Assembly: GCA_963727575.1 (NCBI GenBank)
Contig: CAVSIA010000013.1
Span: 7,736 to 71,735, forward strand
Source of the DNA: JAHQVI01 sp963727575
Lineage (GTDB): Bacteria > Pseudomonadota > Alphaproteobacteria > Rhizobiales > Rhodomicrobiaceae
Direction: 5' to 3'
Length of the DNA: 64,000 nt
Both the position numbers and the translations under genes were made by a program. The first letter of the stretch is position 1; the number at the start of each line of letters is the position of its first letter. Below the pieces are notes generated by a model that made no database searches, was not told the origin of the DNA, and worked only from the letters and a program-made list of their open reading frames with translations. Of the stretch, positions 19,347 to 29,357 are shown piece after piece.

Positions 19347-20714
19347 TCAACTCTGCGGCGGCGTCCATTTCTGCCGCATGGTCACCAACTCCTCGCCGAG
19401 ACTTGGATGCAGCGCCATGGTCGCGTCGAAATCGGCCTTCCGCGCACCCATCCGTAGCGGAATTGCCAGGATCTGCGCCATCTCGGCGGCGTCCGGCCCG
19501 ATGATGTGGCAGCCGAGCACCCGGTCGGTCTGCGCATCGACGACAAGCTTCATCAGCATGCGCTCCTCGCGTCCGGGCATCACATATTTCATCGGCCGGA
19601 AGCTCGATTTGTAGATATCGACCTCCTCATATTCGGCGCGGGCCTGCTCCTCGGTCATGCCGACTGTGCCGATTTCGGGCTGCGAGAACACCGCCGTCGG
19701 GATGTAGGTGTGGTCGACGGGGCGCGGCCTGTTTCGGAATACGGTGTCGACGAAGCACATCGCCTCGTCGATGGCGACCGGGGTGAGGTTGACGCGATCG
19801 GTGACATCGCCGACCGCGAAGATGGTGTCCGCGCTCGTCCGCGAATAGGCATCGACCAGGATTTCGCCATCGAGCCCCAGCTTCACGCCGGCCTCCATCA
19901 GCCCCATATTCGCGGTCAGCGGCACGCGTCCGGTGGCATACATTACGACGCCGACGCGCAATTCCTCGCCGTCCTCGAAGACGATCAGCTTGTCCTCGCC
20001 GTCCGTGTCGATGCGCGTCAGATATTTGTTCAGCATCAGCTTGATGCCGCGCGCACGCATCGCCTCCATCAGGCCGGTGCGGAGATCCTCGTCGAAGCCG
20101 CGCAGGATCTTGTCGCCGCGATAGATCAGCGTGACGTCGACGCCGAGGCCGTTGAGGATCGAGGCGAACTCGACGCCGATATAGCCGCCGCCGACGATGG
20201 CGATGCGCTCGGGAAGCCGTTCCAGCGTGAACATCTCGTTGGACGACAGGATGTGCTCGTGGCCGTGAATATGCGGAATGAACGGCCACGACCCGGTCGC
20301 GACCAGGATGGTCTTCGCCGTCAGCCGGCGGTCGCCGGCAAGCAGACGCACCGTATTGGCGTCGTCGAGGACCGCGCGGCTCTCGAAATGCTCGACGCCC
20401 GACCCGTCGAGCAGGTTCTGATAGATGCCGCTCAGCCGGCCGACCTCGCGCTGGACGTTGTCGCGCAATGTCGGCCAGTCGAATGACGGCTCGGGCACCG
20501 TCCAGCCATAGGCGGCCGCATCTTCCGCCTCGTCGCGGAAATGGCTGGCATAGACGAACAGCTTTTTCGGCACGCAGCCGCGGATCACGCAGGTGCCGCC
20601 ATAGCGATATTCCTCGGCAATGCCGACACGCGCGCCGGTCCCTGCGGCCATGCGAGCCGCGCGAACCCCGCCCGAACCGCCGCCGATGACGAAAAGATCG
20701 TAGTCAAACTGCAT
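19347..20714 (-). CDS. gor: Glutathione-disulfide reductase
   Basis: FAD/NADPH enzyme that regenerates glutathione. 455 residues from ATG 20714 (MQFDYDLFVIGGGSGGVRAA). Redox disulfide in GGTCVIRGCVPKKL; NADPH motif GGGYIGVEFASIL; C-terminal active-site His in ALHPSLGEELVTM. The longer upstream frame is not coding. Next to DUF2059 genes and rpiA, the conserved Rhizobiales order. Confidence 0.95.
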   Translation of the reverse strand: MQFDYDLFVIGGGSGGVRAARMAAGTGARVGIAEEYRYGGTCVIRGCVPKKLFVYASHFRDEAEDAAAYGWTVPEPSFDWPTLRDNVQREVGRLSGIYQNLLDGSGVEHFESRAVLDDANTVRLLAGDRRLTAKTILVATGSWPFIPHIHGHEHILSSNEMFTLERLPERIAIVGGGYIGVEFASILNGLGVDVTLIYRGDKILRGFDEDLRTGLMEAMRARGIKLMLNKYLTRIDTDGEDKLIVFEDGEELRVGVVMYATGRVPLTANMGLMEAGVKLGLDGEILVDAYSRTSADTIFAVGDVTDRVNLTPVAIDEAMCFVDTVFRNRPRPVDHTYIPTAVFSQPEIGTVGMTEEQARAEYEEVDIYKSSFRPMKYVMPGREERMLMKLVVDAQTDRVLGCHIIGPDAAEMAQILAIPLRMGARKADFDATMALHPSLGEELVTMRQKWTPPQS

Positions 20715-20891
20715 GACGCCTCCGTCGCCGCCCCGGCGCCGATCGGCATTGCGATCCGCCAACCGGATCCGACGCACCCGTGATAGACCGGCACGCAGCT
20801 TGATGTAAGCCAAGTCGGGCCGGGAACCAAGTCGCCGGCCCGTCACGAGAAAGAGAGCACCCATGCGCGAGGCGCCGGGAGCCGCTCCGGT

Positions 20892-21845
20892 TTACTGCCG
20901 GAGGCTGCGTCTTTTCATGATCATGTCCTTCACCTTGACGCTGATATTGGCGAACATGCCCTGGTAGAAACTCTGCGTTACTCGCTGCTGTTCGGCGAGC
21001 AGCGCGGGCATGGCGTCGATCACGGCTTCGCCATGCGGCGTGCGGTAGAATTCGGTGACCGCCTGCATCTCCTCGATGGTGAAGCGCTTCGCCCACATGG
21101 TCGCGATCAGCTCCATCATCTCACCGCGCCGCGCGGTGAAGCTGCTCTGGAGATTGGCAATCATCTTTTGGGCGTCCTCGGCCGCCTTCCGATCGTGACC
21201 GGGCGGCGCCATCATCCCCGGCCGATCCGCCATCTGCCCCATCATCGTATCGAACATCTTCTCGGACTTGCTCGCCTTCATCATGTCCTGCGCCGCCGCG
21301 AGCGCCGCCGGATCGACATTGCGATCGATTTCGATCGGCTGGCCGAGCATCAGCTTCATGATCATCGGCGCGGTCTCGGCCATGAGCGCGGGCATCGAGG
21401 AGACGAATTTCTGGCCGGGCGGCGAGGTATAGAATGCGGCCATGGCCTCCATCTGCTCGACGGTGAGGACGCGCGCATAGACGATCGCCATGAGGTCGAT
21501 CAGCTCGCCCTGCCTTGCCGCGAACTCCTTGTTGATTTCCTCCGTCAACTCGCCGAGGAATGCGTTCAGATCAGCCTGCTTTTCCTCCGGCACATTCTTG
21601 GTCAGATAAGGCGACATGCCGCCGAGGATCTGACGCATCATCACGGGCATGGTTTCGGCGATCTGCTTTTCGACATTGGTGGCTTTGATGAATTCGCGGG
21701 CCGATTTCAGCCGCACGGGATCGACGTCCGCGGCCTGGTCCTGCGCGGACGCCGGCGCCTGCTGCCCGGAAATCGCGGGCGCGGGTGCCGCCCAGATAAG
21801 CAAAAGCGCCGCTGCAGCGACGCCCAGACGAACGGAAATTGTCAT
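20892..21845 (-). CDS. Exported protein with two DUF2059 domains
   Basis: 317 residues with a signal peptide (MTISVRLGVAAAALLLIWAAP). Two related helical domains can be aligned: RQGELIDLMAIVYARVLTVEQMEAM / AAFYTSPPGQKFVSSMPALMAE in the first and RRGEMMELIATMWAKRFTIEEMQAV / TEFYRTPHGEAVIDAMPALLAE in the second, so the gene has an internal duplication. DUF2059 proteins are periplasmic and of unknown function. Followed by a one-domain paralogue upstream in transcription order. Confidence 0.85.
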   Translation of the reverse strand: MTISVRLGVAAAALLLIWAAPAPAISGQQAPASAQDQAADVDPVRLKSAREFIKATNVEKQIAETMPVMMRQILGGMSPYLTKNVPEEKQADLNAFLGELTEEINKEFAARQGELIDLMAIVYARVLTVEQMEAMAAFYTSPPGQKFVSSMPALMAETAPMIMKLMLGQPIEIDRNVDPAALAAAQDMMKASKSEKMFDTMMGQMADRPGMMAPPGHDRKAAEDAQKMIANLQSSFTARRGEMMELIATMWAKRFTIEEMQAVTEFYRTPHGEAVIDAMPALLAEQQRVTQSFYQGMFANISVKVKDMIMKRRSLRQ

Positions 21846-21946
21846 GACGATGTGCCCCTATCGAATCGATGCCGAACATCGCTAATCGATCAGTGTGGCG
21901 AGAATTGCATGCCCGCCGGCGCATGTGAGGGGCGCACCGCGGCTAT

Positions 21947-22450
21947 CTACAGCTTCAATCCGCGCCGCTTGAATTCGTTGCGAATGGTCTGCTCCGCGTC
22001 GCGGGCGATGTCCTGGCCCCAGTCATGGCCGATCCGCATCGCTTCGGTCGCCAGCTCCGGGGTGGCGTCGATGAATTTCTGACCGATCGGCGTCCGGTAG
22101 AAATTCGCCAGCGTGCTCATCTCCTCGGCGGTGAATTTGCGTGCGTAAAGCACCGCGATCTGGTCGATCACCTCCTTGCGCCGCGCCAGGAACTGCTTCT
22201 CGATCTCGGCGAAGACCTTGTTGACCTCTTCGAGATGGTTCGGGCCGGGCGAGGGGATGCCCTGACGCATCTGCCGGAACAACAGTGGGATGATCGCGGC
22301 GAACTGGGCGTCTGCCCGCGTCGCTTCGAGCAGATCGCGCGCTGCTTCCATCTTTTCCGGCGCGACCGCGGAATTGCCCTGCGCCCAGGCGGCAGACGTG
22401 CTGGCGATGAGCAGGCCGACGGCCGCCGCGCGGAGGAATTTGAGCTGCAT
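21947..22450 (-). CDS. Exported DUF2059 protein, single domain
   Basis: 167 residues from ATG 22450 (MQLKFLRAAAVGLLIASTSAAWAQ), a clear signal peptide. One DUF2059 domain with ARRKEVIDQIAVLYARKFTAEEMS and NFYRTPIGQKFIDATPELATE. It is a paralogue of the next gene and lies between rpiA and gor, where many Rhizobiales carry one DUF2059 gene. Confidence 0.87.
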   Translation of the reverse strand: MQLKFLRAAAVGLLIASTSAAWAQGNSAVAPEKMEAARDLLEATRADAQFAAIIPLLFRQMRQGIPSPGPNHLEEVNKVFAEIEKQFLARRKEVIDQIAVLYARKFTAEEMSTLANFYRTPIGQKFIDATPELATEAMRIGHDWGQDIARDAEQTIRNEFKRRGLKL

Positions 22451-22567
22451 CACGGCATCTCCTGGTGAATGGCCGGCCGGGGCCCCGCGATTTGCTGGGG
22501 CCGAGGCCGGCTGTCCCGGAGCGGGATGCGGAATACCGGATACCGGCTTTCCGCTCGTCATCCCGCT

Positions 22568-23284
22568 CTAACTATCGTCGTCCACCGCTTCCAGGACCTG
22601 GACGCCCGCAGGCCCGGCGATGAAGGCCTGGTCGGCAATGCCGATGAACAGGCCGTGCTCGACGACACCGGGGATCATCTCCAGCACGTCGCTGAGCGAC
22701 TCCGGATCCGCGATCTCGCCGAACGCGCAATCGACAATGTAGTTGCCGCTGTCGCTGACGAAATTCTCGCCGTTCAGCCGGCGCATGATGATCTCGCCTT
22801 CGCAGCCGGCGTCGAATGCGGCCTCTTCCATCATCTTGATCGTAGCCTTGGCGCCGAAGCGGACGATTTCGACCGGCAGCGGAAAGGCGCCGAGATTGGC
22901 GACCCGCTTGGAGTGGTCGGCGATCACCACCATGCGGTCCGACGCCATGGCGACGATCTTCTCGCGCAGGAGCGCTCCGCCGCCGCCCTTGATCAGCCGC
23001 AGCGAGCCGTCGATCTCATCGGCGCCGTCGACGGTGAGATCGAGTTGGGGATAATCATCAAGCGTAGTCAGCGGCACGCCGGCCCGCTCGGCGCGGAGCC
23101 TTGTGTCCTCCGACGTCGGCACACAGATGACATCGAGGCCCTCCTGCACTTTCTTCGCCAGAAGATCGATGAATTTCGCGGACGTCGAACCGGTTCCGAG
23201 ACCGAGCTTCATGCCCGGCTCGACAAGCTCCAGCGCGCGTTCGGCGGCAATCGCCTTGAACAGGTCAGAACTCATTTTCAGCAT
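22568..23284 (-). CDS. rpiA: Ribose-5-phosphate isomerase A
   Basis: Interconverts ribose 5-phosphate and ribulose 5-phosphate. 238 residues with GLGTGSTSAKF, VDGADEID, KGGGGALLREK and a C-terminal GVVEHGLFIGIAD. Start at ATG 23284, which has GGGGGTGGAG just upstream; a second ATG three codons in is also possible. 14 bp after the succinate-semialdehyde dehydrogenase gene. Confidence 0.95.
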   Translation of the reverse strand: MLKMSSDLFKAIAAERALELVEPGMKLGLGTGSTSAKFIDLLAKKVQEGLDVICVPTSEDTRLRAERAGVPLTTLDDYPQLDLTVDGADEIDGSLRLIKGGGGALLREKIVAMASDRMVVIADHSKRVANLGAFPLPVEIVRFGAKATIKMMEEAAFDAGCEGEIIMRRLNGENFVSDSGNYIVDCAFGEIADPESLSDVLEMIPGVVEHGLFIGIADQAFIAGPAGVQVLEAVDDDS

Positions 23285-23298
23285 GTCTCCACCCCCGA

Positions 23299-24748
23299 TC
23301 AGCCATCGAGGCCGCCCATCAGAAGATATTTCATCTCGACGAATTCCTCGATGCCGTGATGCGAGCCCTCGCGGCCGAGGCCGGACTCCTTCACACCGCC
23401 GAACGGCGCCAGTTCCGTCGAGATGATCCCTTCATTGATGCCGATCATTCCATAGTCGAGCTTCTCCGCAACCCGCCAGACCCGGCCGATGTCGCGCGCA
23501 TGGAAATAGGCGGCAAGGCCATACGGCGTGTCATTGGCGATGCGGATGGCTTCGTCATCGGTCTTGAAGCGGTAGAGCGGCGCCACCGGCCCGAAGGTTT
23601 CCTCCTGAGCGAACAGCATGTCGGTCGTGGCGCCGGAGATCACGGTCGGCTCGTAGAAGGTGCCGCCGAGCGCATGCGCCTTGCCGCCGGTCAGCACTTT
23701 GGCGCCCTTCGACGACGGCATCGCTGACATGGGCCTCGACCTTGTCGATGGCCGCCTTGTTGATCAGCGGCCCCTGCACCACGCCGGCTTCGTCGCCTGG
23801 GCCGACCTTCATCGCCTGGACCTTCGCCACCAGCTTCTCGGCGAAGGCGTCGTAAACGCCGTCCTGGACGAGGATGCGGTTCGCGCAGACGCAGGTCTGG
23901 CCCATATTGCGGTATTTCGACGCCATCGCGTCCTCCACCGCCTTGTCCAGATCGGCGTCGTCGAAGACGATGAACGGCGCGTTGCCGCCCAGCTCCAGCG
24001 CGACCCTCTTCACCGTGCTCGCCGCCTGGCGCATCAGCAGCTTGCCGACCTCGGTCGAGCCGGTAAAGGCGATCATGCGCACCAGCGGGCTCTCGGTCAG
24101 CTCCTTGCCGATGGCCGGCGCATCGCCGGTGATGACGTTGAAGACGCCTTTCGGGATACCGGCGCGATGGGCGAGCTCCGCCAGCGCCAGCGCCGTCAGC
24201 GGCGTGTCCTCCGCCGGCTTGACGACCGCCGTGCAGCCCGCCGCCAGCGCCGGGGCGACCTTGCGGGTGATCATGGCGAGCGGGAAATTCCAGGGCGTGA
24301 TCGCGCCGACGACGCCGATGGCCTGCTTGATGACCACGATGCGCCCATTCGGCCGGTGCGTCGGAATGGTCTCGCCATAGACGCGTTTGGCCTCCTCGGC
24401 ATAAAATTCGACGAACGAGGCGCCGTAGACGACTTCGCCGCGGGCTTCGGCAAGCGGCTTGCCCTGCTCGGCGGTCATCAGCGCGGCGAGCGGCTCGGTA
24501 TGCTCGATGATCAGGTCGAACCAGCGGCGCAGGATCGTCGACCGCTCCTTCGCCAGCCGGTCCCTCCAGGGCTCGAACGCCCGGTGCGCCGCCTCGATCG
24601 CGGCCCTGGCGCCCTCGGCTCCGACATCGGGAACGCGCGCGATTTCCTCGCCGCTTGCCGGGTTGAGCACCGGATCTTTGGCTTGGCCTGTCCAGCCGCC
24701 ATCGATATAGCATTGCTGGCGAATCAGCGTTTCCACTTTCTGGTCCAT
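23299..24748 (-). CDS. gabD: NAD(P)-dependent succinate-semialdehyde dehydrogenase, one frameshift
   Basis: Aldehyde dehydrogenase family, oxidising succinate semialdehyde (last step of GABA catabolism). ATG 24748 follows AGGAGG by 5 nt. N-terminal frame includes PWNFPLAMITRKVAPALAAG, catalytic Glu in LELGGNAPFIVFDDADLDK and catalytic Cys in GQTCVCANR. Near 23722 the frame changes from VEAHVSDA to SKGAKVLTGGKAHALGG, and the rest (EETFGPVAPLYRF, LAPFGGVKESGLGREGS) is normal. Joined length about 483 residues. The GabD subfamily is favoured by the TCVCANR active site; glutarate semialdehyde could also be a substrate. Confidence 0.88.
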
Positions 24749-24892
24749 GGCCACCTCCTTGGATATGCAGTGCCCTTTTCGATCAACTCTTTATGATGGG
24801 GCAGGTTTCACGGCTTCGCAACGGACGCGTTCCCGCATTCGCATCGATCCGGCCCCTTATAATTGGCACGCGCCCTTAAAAGCAAAGGCATC

Positions 24893-25564
24893 ATGAAGGA
24901 CGTCACAGTCATTTTCGACCTCGACGGCACGATGATCGACACCGCACCCGATCTCATCGCCGCCGCCAATCACACGCTCGGCCGGTTCGGTATGCCGCCC
25001 GTTGCCGAGCACATCGTCGAGCCGGCCGTGGGCGTCGGCTCAAGGGCCATGCTGCAGGCGGCCCTCGCCTCGCTCGGGCGCGATCCGGGCGAGCGGGTGC
25101 TCACGGACATGACGACGCAGTTCATCGACTATTACGGCGAGCATATCTGCGTCGGCAGCCGGCCCTATCCGGGGCTGATCGAGGCGCTCGACGCACTCAC
25201 GAAGACCGGCGCGCTGCTTGGCGTATGCACCAACAAGCGCGAGGCGCTGGCGTTGAAACTGCTCGCGGAGCTGCGGCTCGACCGATATTTCGCCGCCATC
25301 GCCGGCGCCGACCATTTTCCGGTCCGCAAGCCCGATCCACGCCATCTGCTCGGCACCATTGCCATGGCCGGCGGCGATCCGCACCGCTCGGTGATGATCG
25401 GCGACAGTCTCGCCGACGCCGGGGCCGCCCGGAGCGCGGGGATTCCCTTCGTCGCGGTAACGTTCGGCTATGGCGAGCCGTTGGAGGCGCTGAAACCCGA
25501 TGCGGTGATCTCGCATTTCGACGAATTGCTGCCTGCGCTCGAAGCCTTGCCGTCGCTGAAATAG
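24893..25564 (+). CDS. gph: Phosphoglycolate phosphatase-type HAD hydrolase
   Basis: 223 residues from ATG 24893 (MKDVTVIFDLDGTMIDTAPD), with AAAGG upstream. HAD motifs: DLDGT (I), CTNKREALALKLL (II), KPDPRHLL and MIGDSLADAGAA (III/IV). Location next to rpiA fits gph, which removes phosphate from 2-phosphoglycolate formed during DNA repair or RubisCO activity. Substrate is by homology and context. Confidence 0.88.
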   Translation: MKDVTVIFDLDGTMIDTAPDLIAAANHTLGRFGMPPVAEHIVEPAVGVGSRAMLQAALASLGRDPGERVLTDMTTQFIDYYGEHICVGSRPYPGLIEALDALTKTGALLGVCTNKREALALKLLAELRLDRYFAAIAGADHFPVRKPDPRHLLGTIAMAGGDPHRSVMIGDSLADAGAARSAGIPFVAVTFGYGEPLEALKPDAVISHFDELLPALEALPSLK

Positions 25565-25579
25565 GCGCGGGAAGGCCGA

Positions 25580-26005
25580 TCAGTCCTTGGTGTCCAGCCG
25601 CCGGCCGATGACCGTCGTCTGCTGCACCGCATAGCCGAGCGCCGCGTAGAAGCCGAGCGCCGCCCGGTTGTCGTCGCGGACCATGAGCTGGATCTTCGGC
25701 GCGTGGCGGGCCTTCAGCCAGGCTTCGGCGTGGGCCATCATCTGGCGGCCAAACCCGCGCCGCTGATGCTCCGGATCGACGGAAAGGTAGTAGATCCAGC
25801 CGCGATGGCCGTCGAAACCGATCATCATGCTGGTTATCATCCTGGCCTCCAGCGTCCCGACGAGAACGGCACCGTCCGCCGCCGCGACGGCGAGATCGAT
25901 GTCGCTGGAGGCGTCGTTCCAAGGCCGCGTCAGCCCGCACCGCTCCCACAGCGCGATCAGCCCGGACCGGTCGGCCTCTTCAAAATCCCTGACGATCAGG
26001 CTCAT
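25580..26005 (-). CDS. GNAT acetyltransferase, YpeA-like
   Basis: 141 residues from ATG 26005 (MSLIVRDFEEADRSGLIALW). GNAT motif A reads YYLSVDPEHQRRGFGRQMMAHAE, and NRAALGFYAALGYAVQ is motif B. The segment RCGLTRPWNDASSDI matches the YpeA group. Substrate unknown. Converges on gph with 15 bp between. Confidence 0.85.
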   Translation of the reverse strand: MSLIVRDFEEADRSGLIALWERCGLTRPWNDASSDIDLAVAAADGAVLVGTLEARMITSMMIGFDGHRGWIYYLSVDPEHQRRGFGRQMMAHAEAWLKARHAPKIQLMVRDDNRAALGFYAALGYAVQQTTVIGRRLDTKD

Positions 26006-26190
26006 TTTCGCGCACTCAGCCTTGCGATTCAGCGGACGGTGCCAACCTGCGAACGCCATATGGCCGTGCAGATCGATGCCCGAAGCCGGCGCGAAAGCCT
26101 CCCATTTCGGCCGTTCCGCCTTATCCGCTCCACGTTTTGCCTCATAAAGCGGTATGATGGCGGGCTGTGCAACCACCCCCAGGAGCGTTT

Positions 26191-27214
26191 ATGACATTGT
26201 TTCTCTTTCGCGGCTGTCGCGCAACGGCCGCCAAGCGAAGAGGCATTGCCTTTTCATTCATCGCCGCGCTCGCCGCGACGCTGTATCTGTGCGCATCCGA
26301 GCCCGGTGCACTGGCCGAGCCGCGACAGGCGCCGAGCAGCCGTGTCGCGCTCGACCTCAGCGACGCGTTCAGCCCGTCGGAGCGGTTCTCCGGCTTCGTC
26401 GACACATCCACCGGAGCCTCGTTCGTTGTCGTGGAGATGCCGGCCCAGGCCTATGAGGAGGTCAAGAGGATCCCGGAACAGAAGGATGCCCTGGCCAAGC
26501 AGGGGCTCATGGAGACCCAGACGCGCCAGCTTGCCGGCCGTGAACGGCGAATATGTCTATTTCACCGGCAAACAGACCGTCACCGGGTCGGAATACGCCA
26601 AATTCATCCTGATCTTCCGCGAAGGCGAAACCACCGCGATGGTCACGGCCAATGTGCCCCGGGCAGCCATCGATGCGGGCACCCTCACCACGGCGCAGGT
26701 CGAAAACACGCTCGCAACCGCTGCCGTGAAAGCAACCCCGGCCGATGCGGTCGAGCTGTTCCGTTTCAGCTATCTGGGCCCGTTCAAGGAATCCTTCGGC
26801 CTGATGGGCACCTCCAAAGCCTACAGCATATCCGGATCGCCGCCGAAGCCCGGCGAGAACCGCATGATCAAGGAGCCGACCCTGATCGTCTCGCCGTCGC
26901 TCGATTCCCGGCCGATTATCGACCCCAAAGCCGCCGCGGAGCGGGCGTTCAAGGCCCTGGGCGGGCTGAAGGACAAGAAGGTCGATAGCGAGCAGGCCGT
27001 CACCATCGCCGATCTCAAGGGCTACCAGATCATCGGCGAGGCCTCCGATGCCACGGCCGATGCCCGCGTCGCCGTGACCCTGGTCATCCTCGCCGGCACG
27101 CCGGGCGGCTATTACGCCATGATCGGCACCAGCCCGATCGGCGAGAAGGACAAGTTCATGCCGGAGCTCGACAAGGTGATCATGAGCTTCGAGCCGGTCG
27201 AGCAGAAGAAATAG
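26191..27214 (+). CDS. Exported protein of unknown function, one frameshift
   Basis: Start ATG 26191 with a basic N-terminus and hydrophobic stretch (AFSFIAALAATLYLCASEPGALA), a signal peptide. First frame reads to QTRQLAGRE near 26535; then NGEYVYFTGKQTVTGSEYAKFILI continues in another frame to the stop at 27214. Joined length about 340 residues. The mature part is mixed alpha/beta with a repeated theme (GYQIIGEASDATADARVAVTLVILAG). I recognise no family. The tRNA-Val gene follows 83 bp downstream. Confidence 0.6.
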
Positions 27215-27297
27215 AGCGCGGCATGCCGATCCTGGGGCCGCCGGCAGCTTGACACACAGGGCCGGGCACGCCTAAATCACCGTCTCCGGCCCGAATT

Positions 27298-27372
27298 GGA
27301 CGCGTAGCTCAGCGGGAGAGCACTCGCTTCACACGCGAGGGGTCACTGGTTCAATCCCAGTCGCGTCCACCA
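27298..27372 (+). tRNA. tRNA-Val (anticodon CAC)
   Basis: A 75-nt cloverleaf including encoded CCA. Acceptor stem GGACGCG pairs with CGCGTCC; D arm TAGCTCAGCGGGAGAGC; anticodon stem CTCGC/GCGAG with loop TTCACAC giving anticodon CAC; T arm ACTGGTTCAATCCCAGT. All stems are Watson-Crick or nearly so. Confidence 0.97.
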
Positions 27373-27432
27373 TCGGTCTTCGCGGTCCACCATGATTTTC
27401 ATCCGATCCAATGAGCTTTTGAGCCAATCCGC

Positions 27433-27888
27433 ATGACCGTCGGTTTATCGCTTCGAACAGCGCATGTCGGCGAGCACCGCATCCTGGAGGCGTTGCAGCG
27501 CCGGGCATCCCTCGCCAATCCCGATGACCGCGAAGCGCTTCTGGCCAACCCCGACGCGATAGAGCTACCGCTTGAGCAGATTTCGGCCGGGCACGTATTC
27601 GTCGGTGCCCACGGCGGCGATCTTGTCGGGTTTGCGGCTCTGGTGCCGCGCGAGGACGGGGAATTTGAATTGGATGGGCTGTTCGTCGAGCCGGATCTGT
27701 GGAAAAGCGGCGTCGGGCGCGCCTTGATCGGGCACTGCAGCGATTTCGCCCGCAGGCAAGGCGCGGCGGCGCTCCACGTCGTCGGCAACCCCCATGCCGA
27801 AGGCTTTTACGCCAAATGCGGCTTCGCGATCATCGGCTCTTGTGAAACCCGGTTTGGCCCCGGCATCCTGATGAGCCGGCCTTTCTAG
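27433..27888 (+). CDS. GNAT family N-acetyltransferase
   Basis: 151 residues. Motif A: ELDGLFVEPDLWKSGVGRALIGHC; motif B: VVGNPHAEGFYAKCGFAIIG. Substrate unknown. The stop codon TAG is part of the CTAG at which the adjacent insertion sequence sits, so the gene survived the insertion intact. Confidence 0.85.
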   Translation: MTVGLSLRTAHVGEHRILEALQRRASLANPDDREALLANPDAIELPLEQISAGHVFVGAHGGDLVGFAALVPREDGEFELDGLFVEPDLWKSGVGRALIGHCSDFARRQGAAALHVVGNPHAEGFYAKCGFAIIGSCETRFGPGILMSRPF

Positions 27889-29357
27889 CAGGCTGCTGAA
27901 AAACCCGGCTGGTGACGGCGGGATGCGAATATGATTCCGTCTTCGCCGGTCATCATGGGGGCGAAGATGCGCGGATCGGACGAGCGGAATGAGGCTTTGT
28001 TCAGCTATGTGAACCTGGAGGATCGGATTCCGGCGCAGCATCCGCTGCGGCTGATCCGCGAGATCGTCAACGGCGCGCTGGCCCGGCTCGATGGCGCGTT
28101 TGACACGCTCTACGCCGCCGATGGACGGCCCTCGATTGCGCCGGAGCGGCTACTTCGGGCGGCGTTGATCCAGATCCTGTTCTCGGTCCGGTCGGAGCGC
28201 CAGCTGATGGAGCAGATGCAGTACAATCTGCTGTTCCGCTGGTTTGTGGGGCTCGGCATCGATGCCCCGGTCTGGGTGCCGACCGTGTTCGGCAAGAATC
28301 GCGACCGCCTGCTCACCACCGACATCGCCCGTCAATTTCTCGCGGCGATCCTGGCGGACAAGGCCGTGGCGCCGCTGCTTTCGGACGAGCATTTCTCCGT
28401 GGACGGGACATTGATCAAGGCTTGGGCCTCGATGAAGAGCTTTCAGCCCAAGGAGGCGGCGAATGGCGCCGAACCGGCCGCTGATGATGCGGGCCCCGGT
28501 CAAGCGGGCGGCGGCGCGTCCACGGCCGAACCGGTTGCCAGCGGCGATGCGAACCCTGCTCAGCAAGGCGGTGCGCCGGCCAGCGTATCGGCCGACGGCG
28601 GCGATGCGGGCCTGGTCCAGGATGGCGGTGCATCGACGATCGAACTGGCAGCCAGTGACGGCGAAGCCTCAGGCCAGAATGGCGGCACACCAGCCGCCGA
28701 GCAGCCAGCGGCGGGCCGCAACGCCGAGGTGGATTTCCATGGCCAGAAGCGCTCGAACGAGACCCACGCCTCGCGTACCGATCCCGACGCCCGCCTCTAT
28801 CGCAAAGGGCCGGGAAAGGAAGCCAAGCTCTGCTTCATGGGCCACGCCTTGATGGAAAACCGCAACGGCCTCGTCGTCGACGCCTGCCTCACCCAGGCCG
28901 ACGGCCATGCGGAACGGGAAGCCGCGCTCGCCATGGTCGAGCCCCGCGCCGACCGGCCAGGACGCATCACCCTCGGCGCCGATAAGGGCTATGACGCGGA
29001 GGACTTCGTCAATGAGCTGCGCTCCATGAACGTCACCCCGCATGTGGCGGCGAAGAAGAGCGGCTCCGCCATTGATGGCCGCACCACCCGGCATGCCGGT
29101 TATGCCATCAGCCAGCGTATCCGCAAGCGGATCGAGGAGGTCTTCGGCTGGGGCAAGACCGTCGGTCCGCTTGCCCAGACGATGCTACGCGGCACCGAGC
29201 GTGTCGGCGCGCAGTTCACCCTCACGGTCGCCGGCTACAATCTCGCCCGGCTGCCGAAACTCCTCGCTGCGTGATCAGGGTGAAGGCAACCTCGGCGAGC
29301 GAGGGCGACGCAGAAGGGGAAAGCCTTTCTACTGGCAGTCGCTTTTTCAGCAGCCTG
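27889..29357 (+). mobile_element. Complete IS5/IS1182-like insertion sequence
   Basis: 1469 bp bounded by 15-bp perfect inverted repeats CAGGCTGCTGAAAAA (left at 27889-27903; right, inverted, at 29343-29357). Both ends are flanked by CTAG (27885-27888 and 29358-29361), consistent with a 4-bp target duplication, although CTAG is itself palindromic. One transposase gene fills the element. Confidence 0.9.
27931..29274 (+). CDS. DDE transposase with a tandem-repeat insert
   Basis: 447 residues. N-terminal DUF772-type domain (RIPAQHPLRLIREIVN, FSVRSERQLMEQMQYNLLFRWFVGL) and DDE core: first Asp in DEHFSVDGTLIKAWASM, second in ITLGADKGYDAEDFV, Glu in RKRIEEVFGWGKTVG. Between residues about 175 and 262 there is a low-complexity Ala/Gly insert made of roughly four 19-residue units beginning GGAS/GGAP/GGAS/GGTP; relatives that I recall have only a short linker here. 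Start may be ATG 27931 or the later ATG at 27967 (MRGSDERNEALF). Confidence 0.9.
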   Translation: MIPSSPVIMGAKMRGSDERNEALFSYVNLEDRIPAQHPLRLIREIVNGALARLDGAFDTLYAADGRPSIAPERLLRAALIQILFSVRSERQLMEQMQYNLLFRWFVGLGIDAPVWVPTVFGKNRDRLLTTDIARQFLAAILADKAVAPLLSDEHFSVDGTLIKAWASMKSFQPKEAANGAEPAADDAGPGQAGGGASTAEPVASGDANPAQQGGAPASVSADGGDAGLVQDGGASTIELAASDGEASGQNGGTPAAEQPAAGRNAEVDFHGQKRSNETHASRTDPDARLYRKGPGKEAKLCFMGHALMENRNGLVVDACLTQADGHAEREAALAMVEPRADRPGRITLGADKGYDAEDFVNELRSMNVTPHVAAKKSGSAIDGRTTRHAGYAISQRIRKRIEEVFGWGKTVGPLAQTMLRGTERVGAQFTLTVAGYNLARLPKLLAA

